Below are positions 1 to 10,209 of a stretch of DNA of 64,000 nucleotides, piece after piece. Position numbers and translations under genes: made by a program. The notes beneath the pieces are model-generated. The model did no database searches. It saw nothing but the letters and a program-made list of their open reading frames with translations, and was not told the origin of the DNA. The stretch is from Pseudomonas saxonica (GTDB taxonomy: Bacteria; Pseudomonadota; Gammaproteobacteria; Pseudomonadales; Pseudomonadaceae). Each line of letters begins with the position of its first letter. Position 1 is the first letter of the stretch. The stretch lies in NCBI RefSeq assembly GCF_007858365.1, contig NZ_VFIO01000001.1:868001-932000 (forward strand). The letters are read 5' to 3'.

Positions 1-24
1 CCCAGGGTTTAAGGAAAAACACTC

Positions 25-1974
25 ATGCGTCTGCTGTACTCCGCGCCTATGCGCTATCTACTGTTATTGACGGGCTGCTGGCTTGCGACCTTTTTAATCA
101 CCCGAGGGGTGTTGCTGGCCACTCACCTTGGCGAGGCCGGCAATCACTGGCTGCCTGTATTTGGCATTGGCTTGCTCTACGACCTTGGTTTTCTGGCCTA
201 TGCCGCCGTGCCACTGGGACTGTATCTACTGCTGTGCCCGCCTGGGCTGTGGCGTCGTCGCGGCCATCAGTGGTTCCTGCAAGGCCTGCTGACCGTCAGT
301 CTGTTTGCCATGCTGTTCACAGCAGTGGCGGAATGGCTGTTCTGGGATGAGTTCGGCGTGCGCTTCAATTTTATCGCCGTGGACTATTTGGTTTACTCCG
401 ATGAAGTGCTGAATAACGTCATGGAGTCCTACCCGATTGGCATGTTGCTAAGCGCCATTGGCGTCGTAGCCATTCTTCTAAGCATCGCGTTGCGCAAACC
501 ATTCAACGCCGCGATCAATGCACCGCTACCGACCGTTCGCGGACGTGCCGCCACCTTGGCCGGCTTGCTACTGGTGGCCGGGCTGAGCCTGCAACTGCTT
601 GATCAGGATACCCCGCGCGGCCAGGGCGGCAACGCCTATCAGCATGAGCTGGCCAGCAACGGCCCGTACCAATTCTTCGCAGCCTTCCGTAACAACGAAC
701 TCGATTATCAGCAGTTCTACACCAGCCTGCCCACGGCGGTGGTGGCCAAGCAGTTGCGCAGCGAGCTGGCTGAGCCCAATGCGACGTTTGTCGGCACGGA
801 CCCGCTGGATATCCGCCGCACTATTGATAACCCCGGCGCTGCGCGCCAACCCAACATCGTGCTGGTCACCATAGAGAGCCTGAGTGCGAAATATTTGGGC
901 AGCAATGGCGATGGTCGCAACCTGACCCCTCACCTCGATCAGTTGCGTAAAGAGAGTCTGTATTTCAATAACTTCTATGCCACCGGCACCCGTACGGATC
1001 GTGGGCTGGAAGCGATTACTCTGGCCATTCCACCCACACCGGGGCGCTCAATCGTCAAGCGTATCGGTCGTGAAAGTGGCTTTGCCAGCCTTGGGCAACA
1101 GTTGAATGCGGTCGGGTATGACAGTGTATTTGTGTACGGGGGGCGTGGTTACTTCGACAACATGAACGCGTTCTTTAGTGGGAATGGCTATCGCGTCGTC
1201 GACCAAAGCAGCGTGAATGAAGCCGACATCCACTTCAAAAACGCGTGGGGCATGGCGGACGAAGACCTGTACCGTGAAACCCTGAAACTGGCCGATGCCG
1301 ACTACGCTCAGCAAAAGCCGTTTTTGCTGCAATTGATGACCACATCAAACCATCGTCCTTATACCTATCCAGAAGGCCGAATCGACATCAAGTCGGGTAA
1401 TGGTCGCGATGGGGCAGTGAAATACACCGACTACGCCATCGGCCAATTCCTCGAGAATGCGCGGAAAAAACCGTGGTTTGACAACACCATCTTTATCTTC
1501 GTGGCTGATCACACGGCGGGTAGTGCGGGCAAAGAAGACTTGCCGATCAGCAACTACCAAATCCCGTTGTTTATTTATGCGCCAAAGCTGATTGAAGCGC
1601 GCGAAAACGCGCAACTGGCGAGCCAGATCGACCTTGCACCCACCCTGCTCGGCTTGTTGAACATGGATTACCAGTCGACGTTCTTTGGTCGTAACGTGTT
1701 GCAGGACAACCCGCTGGCACCGCGTGTGGTGGTGGGCAACTATCAGCACCTTGGACTGTTCGACGGCAAGAACCTGGCGATATTGAGCCCGCGCCAGGGG
1801 CTACGTCGCCACGATGAAGCGCTGACGGCCAGTGTTGAATCGCGCGTACCGGCGACCGATCCGCTGGTAGAGCGGGCGATTACCTACTATCAGGCCGCGA
1901 GCTATGGCTATAAGCAGCAGTTGCTGAGCTGGAAGCCGGAGCACAAGTCGCCAGTGCAGGTCACAGAGCGCTGA
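25..1974 (+). CDS. LTA synthase family sulfatase (membrane phosphoglycerol/phosphoethanolamine transferase-like)
   Basis: This 649-residue protein starts with about five hydrophobic segments (roughly residues 8-190) and continues into an extracytoplasmic sulfatase/alkaline-phosphatase fold. The domain opens with NIVLVTIESL near residue 278. The likely nucleophile Thr lies in GTRTDRG, and a metal-binding motif VADHTAG is seen near residue 490. This is the LtaS/MdoB/OpgB arrangement, in which the enzyme moves phosphoglycerol or related head groups onto an envelope glycan or polymer. Gram-negative members rarely have a proven substrate, so the substrate is not assigned here. The start has an AAGGA motif ahead of it. 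The gene is followed by a tandem repeat array and the convergent groESL operon. Confidence 0.85.
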   Translation: MRLLYSAPMRYLLLLTGCWLATFLITRGVLLATHLGEAGNHWLPVFGIGLLYDLGFLAYAAVPLGLYLLLCPPGLWRRRGHQWFLQGLLTVSLFAMLFTAVAEWLFWDEFGVRFNFIAVDYLVYSDEVLNNVMESYPIGMLLSAIGVVAILLSIALRKPFNAAINAPLPTVRGRAATLAGLLLVAGLSLQLLDQDTPRGQGGNAYQHELASNGPYQFFAAFRNNELDYQQFYTSLPTAVVAKQLRSELAEPNATFVGTDPLDIRRTIDNPGAARQPNIVLVTIESLSAKYLGSNGDGRNLTPHLDQLRKESLYFNNFYATGTRTDRGLEAITLAIPPTPGRSIVKRIGRESGFASLGQQLNAVGYDSVFVYGGRGYFDNMNAFFSGNGYRVVDQSSVNEADIHFKNAWGMADEDLYRETLKLADADYAQQKPFLLQLMTTSNHRPYTYPEGRIDIKSGNGRDGAVKYTDYAIGQFLENARKKPWFDNTIFIFVADHTAGSAGKEDLPISNYQIPLFIYAPKLIEARENAQLASQIDLAPTLLGLLNMDYQSTFFGRNVLQDNPLAPRVVVGNYQHLGLFDGKNLAILSPRQGLRRHDEALTASVESRVPATDPLVERAITYYQAASYGYKQQLLSWKPEHKSPVQVTER

Positions 1975-1985
1975 TTGAGCCGCAA

Positions 1986-2441
1986 CCCTCACCCCAACCC
2001 TCTCCCAAAGGGAGAGGGAGCTGATTTGCGGTAGAACTCAGGTTTGAGCATCTCCCAGATCAGTCACTCTCTCTCCAAAGGGAGAGGGAGCTGATTTGCG
2101 GTGGAACACAGGTTTGAGCATCACCTCGATCAGTCCCCTCTCCCTCTGGGAGAGGGAGCTGTCTTGCGGTGGAACATAGGTTTGAGCATCACCTCGATCA
2201 GTCCCCTCTCCCTCTGGGAGAGGGAGCTGATTTGCGGTGGAACATAGGTTTGAGCATCACCTCGATCAGTCCCCTCTCCCTCTGGGAGAGGGAGCTGATT
2301 TGCGGTGGAACACAGGTTTGAGCATCACCTCGATCAGTCCCCTCTCCCTCTGGGAGAGGGAGCTGATTTGCGGTGGAACACAGGTTTGAGCATCACCTCG
2401 ATCAGTCCCCTCTCCCTCTGGGAGAGGGCTAGGGTGAGGGG
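1986..2441. repeat. 68-bp tandem repeat array capped by inverted ends
   Basis: About six units follow one another; the phrase CTGATTTGCG (or a one-base variant) recurs at 2021, 2091, 2159, 2227, 2295 and 2363, a period of 68 bp after a first 70-bp step. Each unit contains the palindrome CTCTCCCTCTGGGAGAG. The left cap reads CCCTCACCCCAACCCTC and the right cap is its near reverse complement, AGGGCTAGGGTGAGGGG. The array lies between the convergent sulfatase and groEL genes. It resembles a REP/BIME-type element whose centre has been amplified, with the same architecture as the array at 19.1 kb but a different unit. Confidence 0.9.
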
Positions 2442-2463
2442 CTTTTAACCATACATAACCCAC

Positions 2464-2498
2464 AAAAAAGCCCCGCCTGATTACTCAGGCGGGGCTTT
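2464..2498 (-). terminator. Rho-independent terminator of groESL
   Basis: The stem AAGCCCCGCCTGA/TCAGGCGGGGCTT with a 4-base loop is flanked by A and T runs on the two sides, so it could work in both directions. It sits 23 bp past the groEL stop codon. Confidence 0.9.
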
Positions 2499-2520
2499 TG
2501 CGTATCGGGGTAAAGCTGGC

Positions 2521-4176
<1,656 letters not shown>

Positions 4177-4213
4177 TTAAATACTTTGTAGTAACGGGAA
4201 AAGGAGCGGGAAA

Positions 4214-4507
4214 TCAGCCTTCAATTACAGCGAGAATCTCGTTCTCAGCCATAACCAACAGGTCTTCGCCGTCGACTTTCACAGTGTTGCTGCCGGAGTA
4301 AGGGCCGAACACAACCTTGTCACCCACTTTAACGGCCAGTGCACGCACTTCACCGTTATCCAGAACGCGACCCGAACCAACGGCGATCACTTCACCGCTG
4401 TTAGCTTTTTCAGCAGCAGAACCCGGCAGAACGATACCGCCAGCGGTTTTCTTTTCTTCTTCGCTGCGACGGATTACGACGCGGTCATGCAGAGGACGAA
4501 GCTTCAT
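4214..4507 (-). CDS. groES: 10-kDa co-chaperonin GroES
   Basis: A 97-residue protein beginning [14 protein letters not shown], with the GGIVLPGSA mobile-loop segment and the [12 protein letters not shown]-terminal part typical of GroES. It caps the GroEL ring and is needed for encapsulated folding. It is the first gene of the groESL operon and has an AGGAGAG ribosome-binding site. A candidate heat-shock promoter lies about 130-160 bp upstream. Confidence 0.99.
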   Translation of the reverse strand: MKLRPLHDRVVIRRSEEEKKTAGGIVLPGSAAEKANSGEVIAVGSGRVLDNGEVRALAVKVGDKVVFGPYSGSNTVKVDGEDLLVMAENEILAVIEG

Positions 4508-4637
4508 TGTCGATCTCTCCTAATTGAGGTGTTCATCGGCCGATGTCAATACCGGCTGGGTTTACAAGTCCGGAAATGCCGGGTGCCATTCGCTTATAGA
4601 GAATCGCTGTAAGCAGCGAAACCCTGCGGTGTCCGTT

Positions 4638-4665
4638 ACATAAGGGCGTATCAACTGATTACAAG
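4638..4665 (-). promoter_or_regulatory. Candidate sigma-32 (RpoH) promoter of groESL
   Basis: Read on the minus strand, CTTGTAA is followed after 12 bases by CCCTTATGT. This approximates the heat-shock consensus CTTGAAA-N11-16-CCCCATNT. It is the best match seen in the 205-bp region ahead of groES. It rests on motif similarity only. Confidence 0.5.
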
Positions 4666-4711
4666 AGCGCGCCTGTTAATATTTTTTAAAACGTAGCGCC
4701 TGCTGAAAGCA

Positions 4712-4737
4712 AACACGGCACCCTAGGGTGCCGTGTT
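4712..4737 (-). terminator. Perfect palindrome, probable fxsA terminator
   Basis: A 26-bp perfect inverted repeat (arms AACACGGCACCCT/AGGGTGCCGTGTT) lies 15 bp past the fxsA stop codon. It has no strong U tract, so it may be a weak terminator or another type of hairpin. Confidence 0.55.
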
Positions 4738-4752
4738 GTTAATGTCCAAGCC

Positions 4753-5226
4753 TTACTTGTCGCGGTGTTCGAACTCACCTTCGATCACGTTGGGCTCACG
4801 GCTCAACGGCTTGTGGGTACCCGGACGAATGACCGGGTCGAACTCATCGGCAAATGCCCGCTGACGAAGTGCCTGCTCTTCGGCGCGCTTGCGCAGGCGA
4901 TAGACCAGAAAACGACGCACTGGCGGGAACAGCAACAGCAGACCAGCCACATCACTGATAAAACCTGGCAGTACCAGCAGGCCGCCACCCAAGGCGAGCA
5001 TCAGGCCTTCGAGCATTTGCTGGGCCGGCAGCTCACCACGATTCAAACTTTCTCGGGCCTTCAGTGCAGTCGCCAATCCGGCAACGCGAACGACCAAAAT
5101 ACCCAGCATGGAGCCAGCAATGATCAGCAACAACGCAGGGAAAAACCCGATAGCGGTGCTGACCTTGAAAAAGACGTACAGCTCTAGCACGGGAAACAAC
5201 AGAAAGAGCAATAGAAAAGCGCGCAT
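4753..5226 (-). CDS. fxsA: FxsA family membrane protein
   Basis: A 157-residue cytoplasmic-membrane protein with hydrophobic segments in the first two thirds (MRAFLLLFLLFPVLELYVF, the LLLIIAGSMLG region, and GGGLLVLPGFISD) and a charged C-terminal tail. The ELYVF and PGFISD stretches are typical of FxsA. E. coli FxsA is known for suppressing F-plasmid exclusion of phage T7; its normal role is unclear. The start at 5226 is chosen because GGAGAGGA lies 8 bases ahead of it; the upstream in-frame start adds 11 residues without such a site. It lies upstream of, and on the same strand as, groESL. Confidence 0.9.
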   Translation of the reverse strand: MRAFLLLFLLFPVLELYVFFKVSTAIGFFPALLLIIAGSMLGILVVRVAGLATALKARESLNRGELPAQQMLEGLMLALGGGLLVLPGFISDVAGLLLLFPPVRRFLVYRLRKRAEEQALRQRAFADEFDPVIRPGTHKPLSREPNVIEGEFEHRDK

Positions 5227-5297
5227 CAAATGATTCCTCTCCGGAAGAATATCTTCCAACCCAGTTTAAATGATGGCGCGCCTCTCTGAATTCAAGG

Positions 5298-6023
5298 CTA
5301 GGCCGTCTGTTTTTTTGGCCACTCACTGGCGCGCGCCAATAAAACCAAGGCTTCCCGCACCTGTGTCGAATTGTTGCAAGGCTCGGGAAAGCCCAACCAG
5401 TACAACGCCTCACCTATACGCAAATGCATCCCTTCGCTGTCGATACCGACCATGCGAGCGGGCGCCGTTTTCGGCAGCCCCGCCAGCTCAACATAGTGTT
5501 CAATGGCATTGGCATGGTCGCTGTTCATATGCTCGATCATGCGCGCTTCTGCCTGGCCGGCAAATGGATTGGACAGTGTGATGTTATCCAGCCAGTGAAT
5601 GGCGCCAAAACCACCGATATAACGGTGGCGAACCGGGTTAAGCACCCAAAAATCGAAATTGTGCGCCGTGTCATAGCTACGCGCTTCAGGGAAGTAACGG
5701 TAGTAACGCTCAGCGGCAGCCTCAATAGCTACAGTGTCGGTCAATTGTTCGGCTTCAGCCAGGTACGTCAATCGGCCTACAGCCTGTACGTCCTCAGCTC
5801 CGCGCTCCCCCATCATTAACGAACACTTTGGGTCTTTGCGCAAATTGTGGGTGTGCTGAGCAATACGGCTGATCAATATCAGCGGTCGTCCTTGCTCATC
5901 CAGACAATAAGGTACAACCGACCCAAACGGAAAACCCGGCATGGCTTTGGAGAGCGTAGACAAGGCTCCCCGGTATTCCTTGAGCAGTAATTCTCGTGCA
6001 TGCTTGGTCGCTTCAACGCTCAA
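5298..6023 (-). CDS. HugZ family protein (split-barrel FMN-binding fold plus DUF2470)
   Basis: A 241-residue protein with an N-terminal pyridoxamine-phosphate-oxidase-like split barrel (GFPFGSVVPYCLDEQGRP, then the TYLAEAEQL region) and a C-terminal DUF2470 domain beginning near EARMIEHMNSDH. Some HugZ proteins bind and degrade heme, while many relatives have no assigned substrate, so function is given at family level only. The start is set at a TTG (6023) because AAGGAG lies 7 bases ahead. A longer reading adds 20 residues without homology or a ribosome-binding site. Confidence 0.8.
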   Translation of the reverse strand: MSVEATKHARELLLKEYRGALSTLSKAMPGFPFGSVVPYCLDEQGRPLILISRIAQHTHNLRKDPKCSLMMGERGAEDVQAVGRLTYLAEAEQLTDTVAIEAAAERYYRYFPEARSYDTAHNFDFWVLNPVRHRYIGGFGAIHWLDNITLSNPFAGQAEARMIEHMNSDHANAIEHYVELAGLPKTAPARMVGIDSEGMHLRIGEALYWLGFPEPCNNSTQVREALVLLARASEWPKKQTA

Positions 6024-6179
6024 CTTATGACTCCTTATAAAAAAAATCCGTCTAAAACGGACGAGTTCAGGGCTAGCCGTCAACCCGCACTCAGGGCTAT
6101 GTCTGATAGGCGAACCGCGCAGGCGGCGCAGATCGATAGCCTATAAGGTCTTACTTCTGAATGGCTGCTGAGGGTTCCC

Positions 6180-6938
6180 ATGCAATTAAACGATAAAGTA
6201 ATCATTATCACTGGCGGCTGCCAAGGGCTAGGTCGTGCCATGGCCGAATATCTGGCGGCCAAAGGCGCAAAACTGGCGTTGATTGACCTCAACCCCGAAA
6301 AGCTTGAATTGGCGGTTGCTGCTTGCCAGGCACAGGGTGTCGAGGCGCGCGCTTACCTGTGCAACGTCGCGGACGAAGACCAAGTGACGCAGACCATCGG
6401 GCAAGTGGCAGAAGATTTCGGCGCGATCCATGGCCTGATCAACAATGCGGGCATTTTACGTGATGGCCTGCTGCTCAAGGTCAAAGATGGCGTGATGACC
6501 AAGATGAGCCTGGCCCAATGGCAGGCAGTCATCGACGTCAACCTGACGGGTGTGTTCCTGTGCACTCGCGAGGTGGCCGCGAAAATGGTCGAACTGAACA
6601 ATCAGGGCGCAATTATCAATATTTCGTCGATCTCGCGCGCCGGTAATGTCGGCCAGACTAACTACTCTGCCGCCAAGGCGGGTGTAGCCGCTGCCACCGT
6701 GACGTGGGCTAAAGAGCTGTCGCGCTACGGAATTCGCGTCGCCGGCATTGCACCCGGTTTTATTGAGACCGAAATGACGTTGGGCATGAAGCCCGAAGCG
6801 CTGGAAAAGATGACTGCGGGCATACCGCTCAAGCGTATGGGTAAAGTAGAGGAAATTGCCCACTCAGCAGCTTATATTTTCGAAAACGACTACTACAGCG
6901 GGCGTATTCTCGAGCTCGATGGCGGGTTGCGGATTTAA
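6180..6938 (+). CDS. SDR family oxidoreductase (3-oxoacyl-ACP reductase-like)
   Basis: A 252-residue classical short-chain dehydrogenase/reductase. The cofactor motif [12 protein letters not shown] is near residue 11, NNAG near 88, a catalytic Ser in NISSISRAG, and the YSAAKAG Tyr/Lys pair near 160. Length and motifs fit FabG-like enzymes that reduce or oxidise hydroxyl/keto groups with NAD(P)H. The substrate cannot be told from the sequence. It is a single-gene unit facing a convergent DUF481 gene, with a shared terminator between them. Confidence 0.9.
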   Translation: MQLNDKVIIITGGCQGLGRAMAEYLAAKGAKLALIDLNPEKLELAVAACQAQGVEARAYLCNVADEDQVTQTIGQVAEDFGAIHGLINNAGILRDGLLLKVKDGVMTKMSLAQWQAVIDVNLTGVFLCTREVAAKMVELNNQGAIINISSISRAGNVGQTNYSAAKAGVAAATVTWAKELSRYGIRVAGIAPGFIETEMTLGMKPEALEKMTAGIPLKRMGKVEEIAHSAAYIFENDYYSGRILELDGGLRI

Positions 6939-6947
6939 TCTCAGCTC

Positions 6948-6983
6948 TACCCCTCAGCGTTGTTCAGACAACACTGAGGGGTA
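6948..6983. terminator. Bidirectional hairpin between the SDR and DUF481 genes
   Basis: A 16-bp stem (TACCCCTCAGCGTTGT against ACAACACTGAGGGGTA, one mismatch) lies between two convergent stop codons. A clear T run is missing. Confidence 0.6.
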
Positions 6984-6988
6984 CACCA

Positions 6989-8008
6989 TCACCACATCAC
7001 GCCAAACCCTGCGGTATATCGGGTTTTATTCAGCGCGTTATCTGAACCGCTGCCACTGCCGATCAGGTCTTTTTCAGCCTTGAGATTCAACGAGGCCCAC
7101 TCGGTGACTTTGTAGCGCAAGCCAATCTCTGCATCCAGGCTGTAATCCGACGCCCCTTCAAGCGGCTTGCCCAATTCACCATTGGTGAAGATCGAAACTG
7201 TTTTACCCAACAGATAACGGTTGTAATCCCACTTCATGGCTATCGAGTAGAAGTTGTCTTTCTTGCCATCAGAGTATTCATAATCGGTGCGATTAAGCAG
7301 CCCGCCGAGCGAGAACGCACCTAATTCATCATCCCAAAACTGGTAGCCCGGGCCGGTACCCACGGTGCGTTGACGGGCAATATCTTCAACCTTGTCCCGT
7401 GTATAGCCAAGCCGCCCCTGCCAATACCACTTATCGTCAATGAAGTGATCCAAGGCGTATTCGGCGCTCCAGTTATCCGTGGTCACCACATCATTCTGGA
7501 ACTCCCGGTTGTACTCACCTTCGGCGTGGTGACGCCAGGCGCCATGGCGGGCCGTCGTTTTGAAGTCGATATCGTAATCATCGGTGTCTTTATCGGCGCG
7601 TTTGTAGTCCAGCGCGACATCCACATTACCTTTCCATACCAGATCTTCGATCACCGGCTTGGGCTTGATGATCTGCTCGATACTGGCAAGATCGACGGTT
7701 TTAGGCGCTTCGCCGTTGACCAGGGTGACTTTGCCATCTTCGGCGGCTTTGAGCGACTTGGCTTTTTCGCCCGTGTAAGCATCCTGTTTGACCAACAACT
7801 CCTGATCGCTTTCCAGCGTCTTTACTTGCTTCCAGTCAATCGGGATAGCACCCGCGTAGTCGGTTTGAACCAACAACTTGCCGCCATCAAACACTTTGAT
7901 TTTACCGGTAAGACGGTCACCGTTTTTTAACCAGACAGTATCGGCGAGCAAAGGCGTGGACACATTCAAGACAGCTAGGCATAACAGGGTTCTGGACAAC
8001 ATAAACAA
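6989..8008 (-). CDS. DUF481 family outer-membrane beta-barrel protein (YdiY-like)
   Basis: A 339-residue exported protein. The N-terminus is a signal peptide (MFMLSRTLLCLAVLNVSTPLLA, cleaved around ADT). Residues 25-100 form an SH3-like stretch (NGDRLTGKIKVFDGGKL). The remainder has the alternating aromatic/polar pattern of a beta-barrel and ends in a terminal aromatic residue (GFGVMW), as outer-membrane proteins do. DUF481/YdiY members have no established transport role. The gene is monocistronic. Confidence 0.8.
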   Translation of the reverse strand: MFMLSRTLLCLAVLNVSTPLLADTVWLKNGDRLTGKIKVFDGGKLLVQTDYAGAIPIDWKQVKTLESDQELLVKQDAYTGEKAKSLKAAEDGKVTLVNGEAPKTVDLASIEQIIKPKPVIEDLVWKGNVDVALDYKRADKDTDDYDIDFKTTARHGAWRHHAEGEYNREFQNDVVTTDNWSAEYALDHFIDDKWYWQGRLGYTRDKVEDIARQRTVGTGPGYQFWDDELGAFSLGGLLNRTDYEYSDGKKDNFYSIAMKWDYNRYLLGKTVSIFTNGELGKPLEGASDYSLDAEIGLRYKVTEWASLNLKAEKDLIGSGSGSDNALNKTRYTAGFGVMW

Positions 8009-8165
8009 ATGCGAAACTCAGGTTTGCGAAAGAATGTCGGCATTATCCGTATAGGCATGCCTCAGGCAATAAAGACTGACTGATTCTCGTGTAGTTCATT
8101 TCTTGGTCCAATTGACAAAAACGCATTCACCCTCCACGAGCGTCATGAAACATGAAGAATTTGCC

Positions 8166-8519
8166 ATGAGCACTGCCCTCGATTCACCACCAAGTCCGGC
8201 TGATATTCGCCGCACAGCGTTGTACTCGACCCTGATGCAAGTGCCCGAAGGCTATGTGGTGACGTATGGTCAACTCGCCGAACTGGCAGGCTTGGGGCGC
8301 GCCGCACGCTGGGTGGGACGCACACTCAGCCAGTTGCCTGAAGGGTCGCGTCTGCCCTGGCACCGAGTAGTTGCCGCCGGAGGACGTATCAGCTTGCCCG
8401 CAGGTAGCCCGTCCGGCGACGAACAACGTGCGCGATTGCGCAGTGAAGGGGTGAACGTTTCAAACAGTCGTGTGGATTTACGTCGCCATGGGTGGCGCCC
8501 GATAGAGCACTGCGGTTAG
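8166..8519 (+). CDS. MGMT-like alkyltransferase-like (ATL) protein
   Basis: A 117-residue protein of the O6-alkylguanine-DNA alkyltransferase fold, consisting of the DNA-binding domain only. The usual active-site PCHRV is replaced by PWHRV (Trp65), the signature of ATL proteins. ATL proteins bind O6-alkylguanine without repairing it and route the lesion to nucleotide excision repair; that role is family knowledge. The helix-turn-helix region is around TYGQLAELAGLGRAARWVG. The start at 8166 follows GAAGAA; an ATG at 8145 would add seven residues. ampG follows 42 bp later on the same strand. Confidence 0.88.
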   Translation: MSTALDSPPSPADIRRTALYSTLMQVPEGYVVTYGQLAELAGLGRAARWVGRTLSQLPEGSRLPWHRVVAAGGRISLPAGSPSGDEQRARLRSEGVNVSNSRVDLRRHGWRPIEHCG

Positions 8520-8561
8520 AGTGCGCCCTTTGTTTCCGTAATCAGAGGCAGACTCGAGTCC

Positions 8562-10106
8562 ATGCCCCGTAAAACCTGGCGCGAAGCGCTAGCTGCCTAT
8601 TCCAGCCCCTCAACCCTTGTGCTGTTACTGCTCGGCTTTGCCGCCGGTTTGCCGTACATGTTGGTGTTTTCAACACTCTCCGTTTGGTTGCGTGAAGCCG
8701 GTGTGGCCCGCGAAACTATCGGCTATGCGAGCCTGATCGGTCTGGCCTACGCCTTTAAATGGGTGTGGTCGCCGCTGCTCGACCAATGGCGCTTGCCGCT
8801 ACTGGGTAAACTCGGACGGCGCCGCTCCTGGCTGGTACTCGCGCAAACGCTAGTGATCCTCGGCCTTATTGGCATGGGTTTCTGCGACCCGCAAAAGCAT
8901 TTGTCATGGCTTATAGCCATTGCCGTTATCGTGTCGTTTGCCTCTGCAACGCAGGACATTGCCGTTGACGCCTACCGACTGGAGATTGCCGACGACAGCC
9001 GTCAGGCTGCCCTTGCTGCCAGTTACATGTCTGGTTATCGCGTTGCCGCCTTGCTGGCCACTGCCGGTGCATTGTTTTTTGCCGAAGGCTTCGGGTCTAC
9101 AGGCTTCGACTATAAGCACTCCGCATGGACTGGCACCTATGTGCTGTTTGGTTTGTTGATGGTTCCGGCGTTGTTGACCACGTTTTTCATGCGCGAACCG
9201 CCGGTCCCATTGCGCACTCAGCTGTCTGCCGGGCGCTACAGTTTTGCCCACCAACTGGCCTCGGTTTTCGTATTGATCGTACTGCTGGTGTCCGTGCCTG
9301 CCATGTTCACCCAGTTGTACAACACCGACTTCGCCAGCGTGCTTTTCGAGGGCGTGAGCCCGGTAAATCTGGTGCTTGAGGACCGTGCTTTTTTAAGGGC
9401 CATCCTCTACACACTGCTCACCGTTCTATGCCTGTCTTCAATGGGGCGCCGCGGCCTGGCCCCCGTTCTGACACCGGTTAACGACTTTATCTTGCGTTAC
9501 CGCTGGCAAGCCCTGCTGCTGCTCGGTCTGATCGCCACTTACCGCATGTCTGATACGGTCATGGGCGTGATGGCCAACGTGTTTTACATCGACCAAGGCT
9601 TTACCAAGGATCAAATTGCCGGTGTCAGCAAGATTTTCGGCTTGATCATGACGCTTGTTGGGGCGGGTATGGGGGGGCTGCTCATCGTTCGTTTCGGCAT
9701 CCTGCCGATTCTGTTGATCGGCGGCGCAGCCTCGGCGGGCACCAACCTGCTATTTATGCTGCTGGCTGACATGGGGCCCAATCTGCAAATGCTGATTGTC
9801 ACCATCTCACTCGACAACTTTAGCTCGGGCCTCGCGACATCTGCCTTTGTGGCGTACTTGTCCAGCCTGACCAACCTGAAGTTTTCGGCCACCCAATATG
9901 CACTGCTCAGCTCAATCATGCTGCTGTTGCCGCGTCTGATGGGGGGGTACTCAGGCGTTCTGGTCGAGAAATTCGGTTACCACAACTTTTTCATCATCAC
10001 CGCCGTCATGGGCGTGCCGACCTTGCTACTGATCAGCCTGCACTGGTTTCAGGAAAGCCGCCGGGCCCGCCTGAACCCGCCAGTCAATCTCGAAAAAACC
10101 CCGTAA
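8562..10106 (+). CDS. ampG: AmpG-type muropeptide permease (MFS)
   Basis: A 514-residue inner-membrane transporter with 12 or more predicted membrane segments. It begins with the conserved [19 protein letters not shown] block and includes the [12 protein letters not shown] and [17 protein letters not shown] motifs of AmpG. AmpG imports GlcNAc-anhydroMurNAc peptides from the periplasm for cell-wall recycling; in Pseudomonas this also feeds AmpR-controlled AmpC beta-lactamase induction. Length is within the range for Pseudomonas AmpG, which is longer at the C-terminus than the E. coli protein. No beta-lactamase or ampR gene is nearby. Confidence 0.9.
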   Translation: MPRKTWREALAAYSSPSTLVLLLLGFAAGLPYMLVFSTLSVWLREAGVARETIGYASLIGLAYAFKWVWSPLLDQWRLPLLGKLGRRRSWLVLAQTLVILGLIGMGFCDPQKHLSWLIAIAVIVSFASATQDIAVDAYRLEIADDSRQAALAASYMSGYRVAALLATAGALFFAEGFGSTGFDYKHSAWTGTYVLFGLLMVPALLTTFFMREPPVPLRTQLSAGRYSFAHQLASVFVLIVLLVSVPAMFTQLYNTDFASVLFEGVSPVNLVLEDRAFLRAILYTLLTVLCLSSMGRRGLAPVLTPVNDFILRYRWQALLLLGLIATYRMSDTVMGVMANVFYIDQGFTKDQIAGVSKIFGLIMTLVGAGMGGLLIVRFGILPILLIGGAASAGTNLLFMLLADMGPNLQMLIVTISLDNFSSGLATSAFVAYLSSLTNLKFSATQYALLSSIMLLLPRLMGGYSGVLVEKFGYHNFFIITAVMGVPTLLLISLHWFQESRRARLNPPVNLEKTP

Positions 10107-10110
10107 AAAT

Positions 10111-10131
10111 CGGGGAGAGCCTCTCTCCCCG
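10111..10131 (+). terminator. GC-rich hairpin downstream of ampG
   Basis: The arms CGGGGAGAG/CTCTCCCCG with a 3-base loop lie 4 bp after the ampG stop. No T run follows, so termination is uncertain. Confidence 0.4.
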
Positions 10132-10209
10132 CCCCGCCCTGTACGCAGACACCTCTCGCCCGTACAATGCCAAGCTATTTCCAGTCATCAGCAACGGCAC
10201 CGGCTAACC

